Positions 1 to 9,120 of a stretch of DNA of 20,311 bases are shown here, one piece after another. The notes under the pieces are model-generated. The model saw nothing but the letters and a program-made list of their open reading frames with translations. It ran no database searches and had not been told where the DNA came from. Source of the DNA: Collybiopsis luxurians FD-317 M1 (lineage: Eukaryota; Basidiomycota; Agaricomycetes; Agaricales; Omphalotaceae); the NCBI GenBank assembly GCA_000827265.1, contig KN834887.1, positions 43,946 through 64,256 of the forward strand, written 5' to 3'. The stretch's first letter is position 1; every line of letters begins with the position of its first letter. The translations under genes and the position numbers were made by a program.

Positions 1-452
1 ATACCTTATATTACAAAGGGTAAATAGCCTGAGAAAGTAAATATATTTCAAAGGGAAAAGTGAATATATTATTTTGGGTCTATAAATGGTAAAAGTTCCA
101 TTTTTTCGGCAGCAATATTAGCGGCAATATAGATTATATACCCTAAGACATAAAGATGATTTATCTTAAGGGATATTTGACAATTATAATTAACTTTAAC
201 GGGCGGCATTGACATGGTAAAATATTTTCTTTTTCAAGGCATTTTACGGCTGAAAAAGGAAGCCAATATCAAAGGAAAAATTCACTCAATGTGCTTGGTA
301 AAATTAATTATATTTCTTAGGCTTTTATGGCCGCTAGATACCAAATCAGTGGAGGTGAATGCCGAGCAAGTGATTTGACCTGGGCTCAGTAATATTTTTA
401 CTTTTAAAATATTGTATTGGCTTCTGTCTCCACTTCTGCAAAGTAGGGAACT
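1..452. other. AT-rich stretch without a recognisable gene
   Basis: I see no convincing coding region, RNA gene or repeat here. The sequence is AT-rich with several A/T-only runs. A TATAAA occurs at 81-86 but is far from the next start codon, so I do not call it a promoter. Confidence 0.5.
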
Positions 453-980
453 ATGGACATCCCAAACACAAATGCTCCAGATGTGGAAAGCATAACTTCA
501 ACTTCAGATCCACTATCTGTAGTACACAGGTGCCTCCAGCTTCTTAATTGCATTAGGCCTGATTTTGCTGAGGCTAAGCTCACCTGGATGGGTTCAGATA
601 CTCGCAATTGTTCCTTGGATTGCTTGCCAACAAAAAGCTGGTCCACTCTGCAATGTAAGTGTTGGTTGTCACACTAGGAACATTTTTTTAAATTACTGAC
701 AGTTCGACAATGCACTGTTCAAGCATATGAACAATGTGAACAGCTCCCTATGTTTACTGGACCCCAGGTTCAAGGCCGGTTGGATGAGATTGCAAGGATT
801 AGACATATTCTCATTGTGGAAAAGGTGCAGTTATGGGAGGGGATCTGAGAGATGGTTGCAGAGATGGAGGAAAAGCAGGATCGGCTGGCTTTTGTGAGCG
901 CAGAGTTGACATTGCTCATGTCAGTGGAGGATGAACTTAGAGATCTGGAGCTGATAGCACAAGGGAGACTCCACGGTTAA
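453..980 (+). pseudogene. Two-exon coding relic, unknown protein with coiled-coil C-terminus
   Basis: I do not recognise the protein. Exon 1 starts at ATG 453 and runs to 654. A canonical short intron follows at 655-702 (48 bp): donor GTAAGT, a pyrimidine-rich middle, branch-like TACTGAC and acceptor CAG. The intron is phase 1 and joins the open frame that continues from 703 to TAA at 978-980. The join gives about 160 residues. The C-terminal half is charged and probably helical (EMVAEMEEKQDRLAF, then LMSVEDELRDLELIAQG). One in-frame TGA at 846-848 interrupts the second exon. TGA there could come from CGA (Arg), the same change seen in the retrotransposon downstream, or another intron could be missed. 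Intron quality and the continuous frame support a former gene; the function is unknown. Confidence 0.45.
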
Positions 981-1084
981 CTGCTTATATCTAGCAATGA
1001 AAATTTTACTGAAGATAGCTTTGCATGAATCACCACCTTATTGAGCCTATTTCACTACATGAATGAAAAGGTATATGCAACCCT

Positions 1085-1552
1085 CTCTCCAAAAGAGGGC
1101 TGCAGGTAATGTCATAGAGGGTTGGCTGCAGGTAAATGCAGCCTGTCTTTTATAGAAGGCTGCAGGTAAATGCAGCCTTTCTTTTATAGAGGGTTAAATG
1201 CAACCTTAAAGAGAGGGCTGCAGGTAAATTTTGAATGAAGGGTGTATGTAAATGCAACCTCAATGAGGGCTGCAGGTAAATGCAGCCTTTCCTTTATAGA
1301 GGGCTGCAGGTAAATGCAGCCTGTCTTTTATAGAGGGTTAAATGCAACATCTCTGTCAAAGAGGACTGCAGGGAAATGCAACCTTAAAGAGAGGGCTGCA
1401 GGTAAATGCAGCCTTTCTTTTATAGAAGGCTGCAGGTAAATGCAGCCCCCTCTCTAACTTGCTAATAGAGGGCTGCAGGTAGATACAACCTGAGGGCTGC
1501 AGGTAAATGCAATCTCTTTCTAACTGATAAAAGTAACAGAGCGCTGCAGGTA
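1085..1552. repeat. Array of 12 CTGCAGG-centred hairpin repeats
   Basis: CTGCAGG occurs at 1100, 1126, 1160, 1218, 1270, 1304, 1366, 1396, 1430, 1473, 1497 and 1544. Most copies sit in a unit resembling AGAGGGCTGCAGGTAAATGC followed by AGCC and a T-rich tract (CTTTCTTTTATAGA). The unit contains an inverted repeat, GGCTGCA/TGCAGCC, with a 6-base loop. Spacing is irregular (24-62 bp), so this is a degenerate cluster, not a strict tandem array, and not CRISPR: there are no unique spacers of constant length. An open frame on the minus strand here (1356-1568) is a by-product of the repeat. Confidence 0.8.
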
Positions 1553-1863
1553 AATGATATCTATTCATTCGACTATTTACTACATGTTAAGTATGCATTT
1601 GAAAAGAGTACCATCATGGTACCCTGTTTTTAACCGTGATTATACCCGTGTTTGATCTGCCTGAGGGGCTTATTAAGTACAATCACAGTTTACAAGGTAT
1701 CTGCGGTGGGGGGTATGTCACATCTATTTCGAGATATGTCATACACTAATTGGTGTATATCTTTGGATGCAAATGCTCTGTAGTTGCCATCCCCATCAGC
1801 GTCAAAATCAAGTCTACCTCCGGAAAGCTTATCAAATGATTCTCCTACTCCAACATCCAGAGT
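1553..1863. other. Unassigned interval
   Basis: No gene can be supported. It lies between the hairpin cluster and the first exon-like stretch of the next relic. A short forward open frame from 1767 overlaps that exon in another frame and has no intron or homology support. Confidence 0.4.
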
Positions 1864-3078
1864 ATGGACAAGGTCCTCTTGTGGATGTGGCGAGAGCTGT
1901 TCATGTCCATGTCAGCTTCAGGTGGCTGTCAGATGAGGAAAAATATTTCTGAGATGCTCGAGGATATCGATGATACTTTTGGTTGGAAGTCTCTAGCTAA
2001 AGTTTTACACAGTTGTTATAATGGTAAGCTTTTTTGTAGTCCCCTTTTTTTGCTTCCTTCATTGACTGATCTCAGCTCTCGCATGGGCTCTTGATGAAGA
2101 CAAAGATGACAATGAAGACGACAATGATAACAATGACAACAAGGGCTCAATCCTTTCAGACGACAGTCTCAGTGATGAGTCTTGCCTAGGCTCTTCATCT
2201 GACTCTGATACCGATGCATCTTCACCCTTGTTGACATCTTCCACCCCTGATTGCTGCACCTGCTCCTTACATGCCCACCATTGGTTCTCCAAAGTCAACA
2301 AACAGTGCCACCATCTCTGCACGCTCATCATCTCTTACCTCTGTACCCTCTTTGAACTCAACCCCTCACCCAATCTCTACATCTCCATCATTGAACTCAG
2401 TGATGAGCCCGAGTTGACATGCATTGAGCTTTTGGATACCCTCTCTGACATTGCCACATCCAGCTTGTCCACTTTTGCTTTGGCCCTTGCCATATATGCA
2501 TCTGAAGGTGATGCAAGTGAGATTGTCAAGCTTCTCAATACTCACACGTATCTTTTGAGACCTCAAGATGTGTTGAGCTATCAATGCTGTAGTGACAATG
2601 GCTGAGGAAGAGGTGCTTGATAAGGGGGGTAGCTGGAGGCAGTGGTGCTGGAGGCGCAGATGCAGGGGATGGGATACTGCCCCCACTTCATCCGATAGCC
2701 TTTGCAGCAATGATGGTGGGTTTCCCTGTCCCCGTTCCTCTAAATGGCAGTAATATCGATGAAAATGACCCGGACACCGATGAGGGTGGCCTGTTCAGTT
2801 TCAGGGGCATGGGTATGGGGGGAATGGGGCTGTTGGATATGGATCCTGATGATCCAGATTTGGATGATGTTAGGGAGGAGTTGAGGCCGAGGTTGAAGGA
2901 GAGGTTTGAGGGGTGGGTGGAAGCTGCGATGAAGATTAAAGGTGGGGCCAGGGGTGTTGGTGAGGGTATATACAAGGATGGTTTTGGAGGAGGAGGACCC
3001 CGAGAAACTTTGACGCTGAGGACAACAATGATGATGAGGCCTCTGTCGCCGCCGCTGTTCTCGATGACATTACCATAG
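1864..3078 (+). pseudogene. Broken gene for an acidic protein of a type seen in Agaricomycetes
   Basis: An exon-like frame (1864-2023) is followed by a good 52-bp intron at 2024-2075 (donor GTAAGC, branch TTGACTGAT, acceptor CTCAG, phase 1). The next exon runs from 2076 to TGA 2603-2605. It encodes an Asp/Asn/Ser-rich acidic stretch (DEDKDDNEDDNDNND) and then a helical region. The frame shifts near 2600, and a related-looking stretch resumes in another frame to 3078 with PPLHPIAFAAMM, then DPDDPDLDDVREELRPRLK and RFEGWVEAAMKIKGG. From memory, this order (acidic segment, helical region, Asp-rich DPDLDD...RPRLK...RFxGW motif) recalls a lineage-expanded family of hypothetical Agaricomycete proteins; no biochemical role is known to me. 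The shifts and an apparent missing middle make it a pseudogene. A further acidic stretch in another frame (from 3009) may be the old C-terminus. Confidence 0.5.
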
Positions 3079-3660
3079 TTATTGCACCACTCTAGCTCAG
3101 GCTGCCCTAACTCTCACCCCCTGATTGCTTGAACTGTCAAGAACAAACTTTTGACTACCCTTGTGCACTCCATCATCCCTTCACTGTCATTCAAATGCCG
3201 GGTGGTAGAGTGCAGGGTTTGACTACCCTGCTTCTGTGCTCCTTCACCCCTTCACCCTTAATCAAACGCCGGGAGGTTGGAACAGACAAAGGCAGGGAGG
3301 ACAACTTGAAGTAGGTGAGGGCAAGGAAATGTAGGGGGTGGAGTACTGAGTCAAAGGTTGAGGGCCGTATATATCATTTTGTGGAAGAGAAGAGTCAGAG
3401 GCTGTATTGATGTGGATATGAATATTGCACATGTGGATGGATGGACAGATGGAGGTAATAGAGTAGTCAGAAATGCGAACACATTAAATAATAATAATAA
3501 TAAATGAAACTCACAATAGTTCCCTGATAACTTGAGAATGAGAATGAGAATGAGAATTCGACTATCCCCATGAGATGTTGCATAGCGAGTGCGTGGCTGA
3601 GAGTGACTCCATTTTGCGTGCACTTGACCAGAGTTTAAAACGCTTGTGCTTTGCAAAAGG
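2996..3660 (+). repeat. Copy A of a diverged ~0.6-kb duplication
   Basis: This interval aligns in order with 4170-4765. Matching landmarks are TTGACGCTGA (3011 and 4185), GACAAAGGC.GG.AGGACAAC (3285 and 4425), GTCAGAAA.GCGAACAC (3466 and 4619) and CCCATTTTGC-type sequence near the right end. The offset is 1.14-1.17 kb, so small indels are spread along the copies. Divergence is substantial. A further partial resemblance (GATGATAGTATCATAGTTGTC, near 3697) suggests a third fragment at about 3670-3790. The copy includes the degraded tail of the preceding gene relic. Confidence 0.6.
3488..3556. repeat. Two microsatellites, ATA-type and (TGAGAA)4
   Basis: An ATA trinucleotide run covers about 3488-3503, and four exact TGAGAA copies cover 3533-3556. 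Both lie inside duplication copy A and are absent at the matching place in copy B, so they expanded after the duplication or were lost from B. Confidence 0.8.
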
Positions 3661-4132
3661 TTGGAACAATGACCATGAAGTGTCTGCTGCCCCCGATGAT
3701 AGTATCATAGTTGTCACAACTTGCACCTCCACTCATCCCCCTGACCCTCTCCATTCTACCCCCTCATTGCTGAAAGCAGACTTTTGACAACTCCTCGTTA
3801 GGTCAAAAACATAACCAGAGTTTATGACCGAACGTATGTTCGAGGTGCGGGCTGGGGATTATGGTGTGGATGGCATTGTCTTCCCTAAGTCAGGTGGAGA
3901 AATGGGAGGCGGTGGAGTTGGGGAAGGAGGTAGGGGTGGGTAGAGGGCATTGGGGTTGGTGTGGGACCAGGAAAGACTGAGTCGGGTAAGGGTGCAGTCA
4001 CAGGTGAAGGTTCAGAATGGGAGGGGGATATAGGTAAAGGTTTGATGCAATTTGGGGATACAATAAGGAAAGAGGGTTGTAGTTGCAAATATACTCCTCC
4101 AACCCAGACCCAGATGATGACAAGGATGGGGA

Positions 4133-4150
4133 GATGATGATGATGATGAT
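4133..4150. repeat. (GAT)6 microsatellite
   Basis: Six perfect GAT units. On the minus strand they produce a His-rich run in an open frame (3885-4238) that I do not accept as a gene. Confidence 0.8.
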
Positions 4151-4169
4151 ACTGATGATGGTACTGCCA

Positions 4170-4765
4170 ACCCCAAAAATACATTGACGCTGAAAATAGC
4201 AATGACAATAAAGCCTCTCCTGTCGCTGTTGCTCCCAACGAAGATACGGCAGTTGTCAGAACACCCTTATCACCCCCACCCTACTTCCACCCATCTCCAG
4301 AGCCCTCTCCGCCTTAATCCTTGCCCCCATCATTGCTCTAGCTGTCAATAATGGACTCTTAACCACCCTCTTCATCTGCTCCTTCCCCCCTTCATCCTCA
4401 AACAAGCACTGTCAGAGTGATAGGGACAAAGGCGGGAAGGACAACATTGAAGTATGTGAAAGTGAGGAGCCCGTAGGTGGTCAAAGGGTGCGGGGATCCG
4501 TAGAACCAAGGGTTGAGGTCCATGTACATTATCTTGTGGGAGGGGTTGTGAAATATAGACTGATGAGAACATAACACAATAGACAGATGAATGGATGGAT
4601 GCGAGGACAGATAGCATAGTCAGAAACGCGAACACCCCGAAAGAACAAAAAAAAAGAACTCACAATGGCACCTTGATAGTTACGAATTTGACTGGTCCCA
4701 TGCAATATTATACAGCGTGAAGAGGGCATGATTGACCATAATCCCATTTTGCTTGCACTTCATTA
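4170..4765 (+). repeat. Copy B of the diverged duplication
   Basis: This is the partner of the interval beginning at 2996 (see landmarks there). It carries no intact reading frame. Several antisense open frames here (for example 4372-4635 and 4529-4747) look like by-products. It ends about 170 bp before the small ORF that the retrotransposon interrupts. Confidence 0.55.
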
Positions 4766-4932
4766 GGGTTTTGAGCGTTGATTGTTAGAGGATGAAAAAG
4801 CCTGGGTGGTAGTCTGTGGAAGAGACTGGCCAGAACTACATGACATGGTCATTTTCCATGGATTGAGTTTGGGTTTTGTATGAGAACTTCAGAATGAAAC
4901 TGAGCCTTTTCATGAGATGAACTTGGGTCGAC

Positions 4933-5018
4933 ATGGTTTGGAGTCAATGTCACCACGGACAAACAATGGGTCTATGCAACTGGTACAGAGACAAGTTGTC
5001 AAATTACAGCAGTGCCAT
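4933..5018 (+). pseudogene. Left piece of a small host ORF split by the retrotransposon
   Basis: The frame from ATG 4933 (MVWSQCHHGQTMGLCNWYRD...) is open up to the target-site duplication. If the 5019-16230 insertion and one duplicate are removed, it continues in the same frame at 16231 and ends at TAG 16601-16603. The lengths (86 + 373 nt = 459) keep the frame. The deduced 152 residues are not recognised. The upstream in-frame TGA is at 4918-4920. Confidence 0.3.
5014..5018. repeat. Left target-site duplication (decayed)
   Basis: GCCAT lies directly before the 5' LTR; GCTGT lies directly after the 3' LTR. The two differ at CA versus TG. Both derive from CG by deamination on opposite strands, giving an original GCCGT duplicate of 5 bp, the usual size for Ty3/gypsy integrases. 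The same CA/TG pattern occurs at four sites in the LTR pair. Confidence 0.75.
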
Positions 5019-5315
5019 TGTAGCGGCGGCACCGCTACTGCTTTGACTTTCCTTAATTCAGACATACGGACTTGGTATATAGAATTCATTACCTATTTAG
5101 TGTATCTTTTCCCATGCCCTCCCACTACATATAATTACATACAGACACTTCGCCACTCTTTAGACTTACTTTCACACAATGGACACACCTAGGACATACT
5201 GAGATTAATATAACTTGTCGTGTTCAGTGCCCATGTGAAACAGTTAGCTCAGTAATAAGCTAACCACTTAAGCTCAAACCACTGAGCCTAAGATACCACT
5301 TTTATAGTGGTTACA
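5019..5315 (+). repeat. 5' LTR (297 bp)
   Basis: Starts TGTAGCGGCGGC and ends GTGGTTACA. Compared with the 3' LTR it differs by 14 transitions and by lacking one copy of a 25-bp duplication. Three hairpins follow one another near the right end: GTTAGCT/AGCTAAC (5243-5264), GCTCA/TGAGC (about 5272-5287) and ACCACT/AGTGGT (5295-5311). These could belong to R/U5 folding or 3'-end formation. I did not find a clear TATA box, so the U3/R border is not placed. Confidence 0.95.
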
Positions 5316-5502
5316 CTTTTTTGAACATCGAGAACCCACAAGTCCTCAGTGTCAAACTGTGTTGTCCATCAGGAATACCCTCGGACTAGTTCTCCTAACT
5401 TAGTCAAGTTCGAGAATGCAGAAATTCTAATGAGAATTCTTTGTAACTCTAATAAGAGTTCCTGCATTCTATAAAAAGACATGTGGGAATGATCACCTGT
5501 GC
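5316..5502 (+). other. Leader with branched hairpin before gag; primer site unclear
   Basis: The first bases after the LTR (CTTTTTTGAACATCG) do not begin with the TGG expected of a site complementary to a tRNA 3' CCA end. A tRNA-primed site is therefore not evident; an internal tRNA region or self-priming are alternatives. At 5413-5470 a 9-bp stem AGAATGCAG/CTGCATTCT encloses two side hairpins, each with a 4-base loop: AATTCT/AGAATT (5423-5438) and AACTCT/AGAGTT (5445-5460). Its position, 32 bases before the gag ATG, suits a packaging, dimerisation or translation signal; that is inference. Confidence 0.7.
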
Positions 5503-8043
5503 ATGAAATGCACAATGCGTCAGAGTACCATTCAGGAACTTCAATGTGAGAACAAGAATCTCAAGGACCAGCTCAATCAATGCAACGAGCGCATTAAGGA
5601 GCTCTCTGAGGAATTGAAAATGCCCATCCCCAGTCCGCCAGCAAAGCAACTGAATTTCAGAAGCCATTTGGGTATCTCTGCAAACCCAAACAATGCACCT
5701 ACTGTAAACCCTCAGGTGCGCAAATCACCAACTGAACCAGGCAAAATATGCAAGAAGGTCTCTCCCAAATCAGGAGAAACAATGTCTGTTGGCCCAGGAA
5801 CCAACCCAAGTTCTCCGCTGCAGGGCAAGTCAGCAAAGAACAAAGGTAAAGAACATGAAACCGAAGGCATTTTGGAATCACAGCTCGAGACTGACAAGTC
5901 TGGATCTATGTTACTATCCCCATTGCAAGGGGTGAGTGACAAGGTGGAGAACTCTCCTGAAATCAAAGTTGGGAGTAGTTATAATGTATCTCCACATGGT
6001 CTGGGCAGCGTGAATAAATGCCCAGACACTGTAGCTACCCTACTAGCTACCATGCAGCAGCAGCAGACACAGCTGCAGATAGACCTGCAAAATTCCATGA
6101 TGCAATTCATGGAAAGTCAAGCTGAAAAGGCTTGACAACAGCACAATGACCTATGGAACCTCATAGGTCAGCTTATTCCTAATGCGAAGGAAAAAGTGGA
6201 GCGTGAACTAATACACATGCCCCCTCAACAACAGCCAAAAAAGACTGCAATGGATATAGTCATTCAAGCATCTGCTGAGCCTGAACCTGAGGAGTTCAAA
6301 GTAGCTGAAGAAACTTCGATCAACTCCGTTCCTGTCAAACAGGAACCTGTCAAACAGGAACCTGTCAAACAGGAACCTGTCAGTCCTATCCTGGAAAGAT
6401 GGGATGAGAAGCTTGTTACTCAAGCCGTTGTGTATATCTACCCTAACAGTAAGACATACAATGAGATGGTCCATGACCCTCATTTTGTCAGAATACCCAG
6501 TTGCAGCCGAGATGTCGGACAACCTCTATCATTCAAAGATAGAGCGGTTGGGCAAAGTCTGCACAACCAGTGCAACAAAACTGACGGCACAGTCGAATGG
6601 CTCGATCAAAGGATCAAATTTGACAAAGATGGACAAGCCATTGAGCGGGGAACCATCAAACAGGAAACCCCTAGTTCTTCCCAACTGAAGAACAAAAGTG
6701 AGAGTAAATCTCACAAGACCACAATGTATCAACATCATGGTTGGACTGCCTCTGGCAACCCTGGAGGAGACGGTTCAGACAACTCCGACATACCGTTGTC
6801 CGATGGTTCCTTTGATGCTTTTAAACCATCGAAGGAAGGAAGGGGACGAACTCCCTGGCTGAGAGACCCTAGCGACAATGACCTTAGCTTGTCATCCAAC
6901 TCGTCAGAGTCCAATGACAGTCACCCGAACCAAAGAGGATCAGATGACAAGCGTTGTTCAAAAAAGAAACGACGCAAATGTAAAGAAAAAAAGTGCCAAG
7001 TGCTCAGGTTCGCCAGAATACTAGCGAACACAGTCAACAAGTTGGGTCAGGCCGAGTGAAACGACAAGATCCACAAGCAGCTCTGCAGAGTAATGTGAGA
7101 GCACTTAAGTACCATACTCCCTCCTATAGAAGGGATGAAGTTGGTGAAGATAAATCCTCCCGACACGTTCAATGGCACATCTGACATTGATGTATTTGAA
7201 CAATGGCTTGTCTGAGTACTAAATTGGTTAATCATAAACCGATTAACAGGTAATGGTCTAGACAATTACCAGATCATTGTCCTAGAGTCAATGCTCTCAG
7301 GACGCGCAAAAATTTGGTACTCTGACCAAGTCTCAGGTCCACACTGCTCAAAAGAGAAGTGGACATTTCCCGAAGTAATCATTGGGTTGTTTTGGCAATT
7401 TGTGCAGGACATGGCCTTCAAACAAGCAGAAAGCAAATGGCACACTGTAAGATATAGCACCAAAGAAGGCATAAAAGACTATTACACCAACCTGCACTGC
7501 ACTGCTGCAAGGTTGATGGTCCCACCTTCAACAGTGATCTTCAGAGACTGTATCATTAGGGGCCTTCCCCTAACTCACATTGCGTATTTACGAGACAAGG
7601 GAGTCTCCCCCGAAACAGCTAAAGTACTTGACATTGTCAAGTGCATACAGTGCAAGGAGGAGAAAGATGCACTCCAGTGCAACATAGCTGCATCCAAAAG
7701 CAACTACCCTAGCAGTTCCTACACAGGAACTCAGCCTAGCCTATTGAAAACCCAATGGCAGAAGACTAGTAGTGGAGCAATCCAACCCACTACAAGAACA
7801 AGTACCACATTTGGAAGCACCCATATTCACCGCAATGCTGCAATGACCATTCCAACAGAACGTCGAAAGGAGTTTCCCAAAGCACAAGCCAAAGGAAACA
7901 AGCCTCAAACTACAGTTAAACCTGCAGCTAAGAAGCTCTGTTTTGGATGTGGCAAAGAAGGCCACTTTGCCTGAGATCCTGTATGCAAACGCTATGGAAA
8001 ACTGAGTCTATTTGCCATCAGAGATGATGAAGAGCCTGGTAAA
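5503..8043 (+). other. Gag region: coiled coil, basic patch, capsid-like domain, zinc knuckle
   Basis: The N-terminus carries a heptad coiled coil (about residues 5-40; QELQCENKNLKDQLNQC). A long low-complexity linker follows, with three PVKQE repeats (6331-6381) and a second IKQE (near 6655). VKQE and IKQE fit the SUMO consensus (hydrophobic-K-x-E). A basic patch SKKKRRKCKEKK (about 6958-6993) could be a nuclear localisation signal or nucleic-acid contact. A Retrotrans_gag-like domain covers about 7150-7700 (FNGTSDIDVFEQWL, then SMLSGRAKIWYSDQ). The knuckle CFGCGKEGHFA-x-DPVC (7939-7986) is interrupted by TGA 7972. Its spacing is C-x2-C-x4-H-x6-C, two residues longer than the classical H-x4-C. 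At more than 800 residues this Gag is large. Confidence 0.85.
6331..6381 (+). repeat. 15-bp tandem repeat, 3.4 copies, encoding PVKQE
   Basis: CCTGTCAAACAGGAA is repeated exactly at 6331, 6346 and 6361, with a partial fourth copy. Each unit is itself a hairpin with a CAA loop; the first has an 8-bp stem GTTCCTGT/ACAGGAAC (6328-6346). The same stem arms recur in ORF3 at 13489-13508 with a different loop. Confidence 0.9.
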
Positions 8044-8115
8044 TTGGACAATGACACTGGTGGTAGACCAAATGTACTGGACGACAAAGTAGGAGCCTCT
8101 AATGAGGCAACTATA

Positions 8116-8732
8116 GTACCTGAAGAGGAAGATCCCTCAGGTACAATCCCCCTCAATGAAGAATCAGAAGGGGAATACGAACTGGAACAGTTCGAGGAGT
8201 ACATGGGAGGCATGTACTATACAAGCTCTGAAGAATATCTTGGAGCTATGTACAATGCAGATACCTCTGACCCAGAGGAATCCACCACTAGCTCTTGTTC
8301 CATGAGAACAACACTTGTAAATCATCTGGAGTTACAAAGGTCATCAGACGAAGAACCACCTGCCCTACAGGATGTCTCCAAATCTGAAGATGAAAGTGAA
8401 TGGCCCATCATTGATGATCAATCGGGTGAGTCTGAAAATGATAGCATTAATCCCATCAACCTACCCAATCGAACAAGTTCCCCTATAAGGGAACAGAGTC
8501 AGTATACTGTAACTGACTGGTCATCCTTGAGAGAACTCCCCAACCTTCGTTGGGATAAACCTCAAGCTGACAATACAGAACCTGAATCTGTATTCATTCT
8601 GGAATGGAATGATGTCCGAGCAGACAGCTCCAATGAATTACTGTCAGCGGAAGAATACGCTGACGACACACTATACCTATCCGCCATTGATGACAGTAAA
8701 GGAAGGAGTGTGAGGAAGGTTGGTATCAACCT
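8116..8732 (+). other. Hairpin cluster in the acidic linker between Gag and protease
   Basis: Within 617 bases I find perfect stems GTACCTGA/TCAGGTAC (8116-8144), CGAACTG/CAGTTCG (8178-8194, 3-base loop), AGTACATG/CATGTACT (8198-8218), CCTCTG/CAGAGG (8264-8278), GTTCCC/GGGAAC (8477-8494), AGTCAGT/ACTGACT (8497-8518), CCCAAC/GTTGGG (8539-8554, 4-base loop), AATACAGA/TCTGTATT (8572-8594), GTCAGCG/CGCTGAC (8643-8664) and AGGTTG/CAACCT (8717-8732, 4-base loop). The encoded protein is a Glu/Asp/Ser-rich disordered linker, so codon choice is free to serve folding. Confidence 0.75.
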
Positions 8733-8793
8733 CCTTAAGTCATCTTGAAAAGTAAAATGCCCTGAATGGGGTTCTCCTGATGAACGCTGTCAG

Positions 8794-9120
8794 ATGACAT
8801 GTCTCCTCAAGATAGGGGGACACACTGCCCACATCATGTTTGACTTGGGTAGTTCAATTGATGCCATTAGTCCACACTTTGCAAATGCATGCGGCATCAA
8901 AGTGTTCGAGCTCGAAAGCCAAGAACACCTTCAACTCAGTATCATTGGTAGCTGCACCAAGTTCGAATTTGGAACTTGGTCTCCCATCACAATAGGGGAG
9001 ACAAATGTCAATATGTGGTGAGACATTGTCAACATCGACAAATACTCTGGTATTATTGGTTCCCGCTGGATGCAAAAGAACAAAGTAGTACTAGACTACG
9101 TACATGACCTAATCATTATT
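8794..9120 (+). other. Retropepsin-like aspartic protease domain, active site damaged
   Basis: The domain reads MTCLLKIGGHTAHIMFD-LGSSIDAIS, followed by the flap-like middle and a SGIIGSRWMQKNKVVLDY end (the conserved IIG-x-x-W/F-M block of Ty3 proteases). The catalytic triplet should be D-S/T-G but is D-L-G: GAC TTG GGT at 8842-8850. TTG can come from TCG (Ser) by a CpG transition at 8846. A TGA at 9019 also interrupts the domain. Its role would be to cut the Gag-Pol polyprotein. Confidence 0.85.

Noticed and set aside
1085..1552. CRISPR array
   Set aside because: Irregular spacing, degenerate repeats, no unique spacers of fixed length, and a eukaryotic context.
1356..1568. Minus-strand ORF rich in LQPS
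   Set aside because: It only reflects the CTGCAGG repeat read in reverse.
3885..4238. Minus-strand ORF with a His run
   Set aside because: Caused by the (GAT)6 microsatellite; no homology or splice signals.
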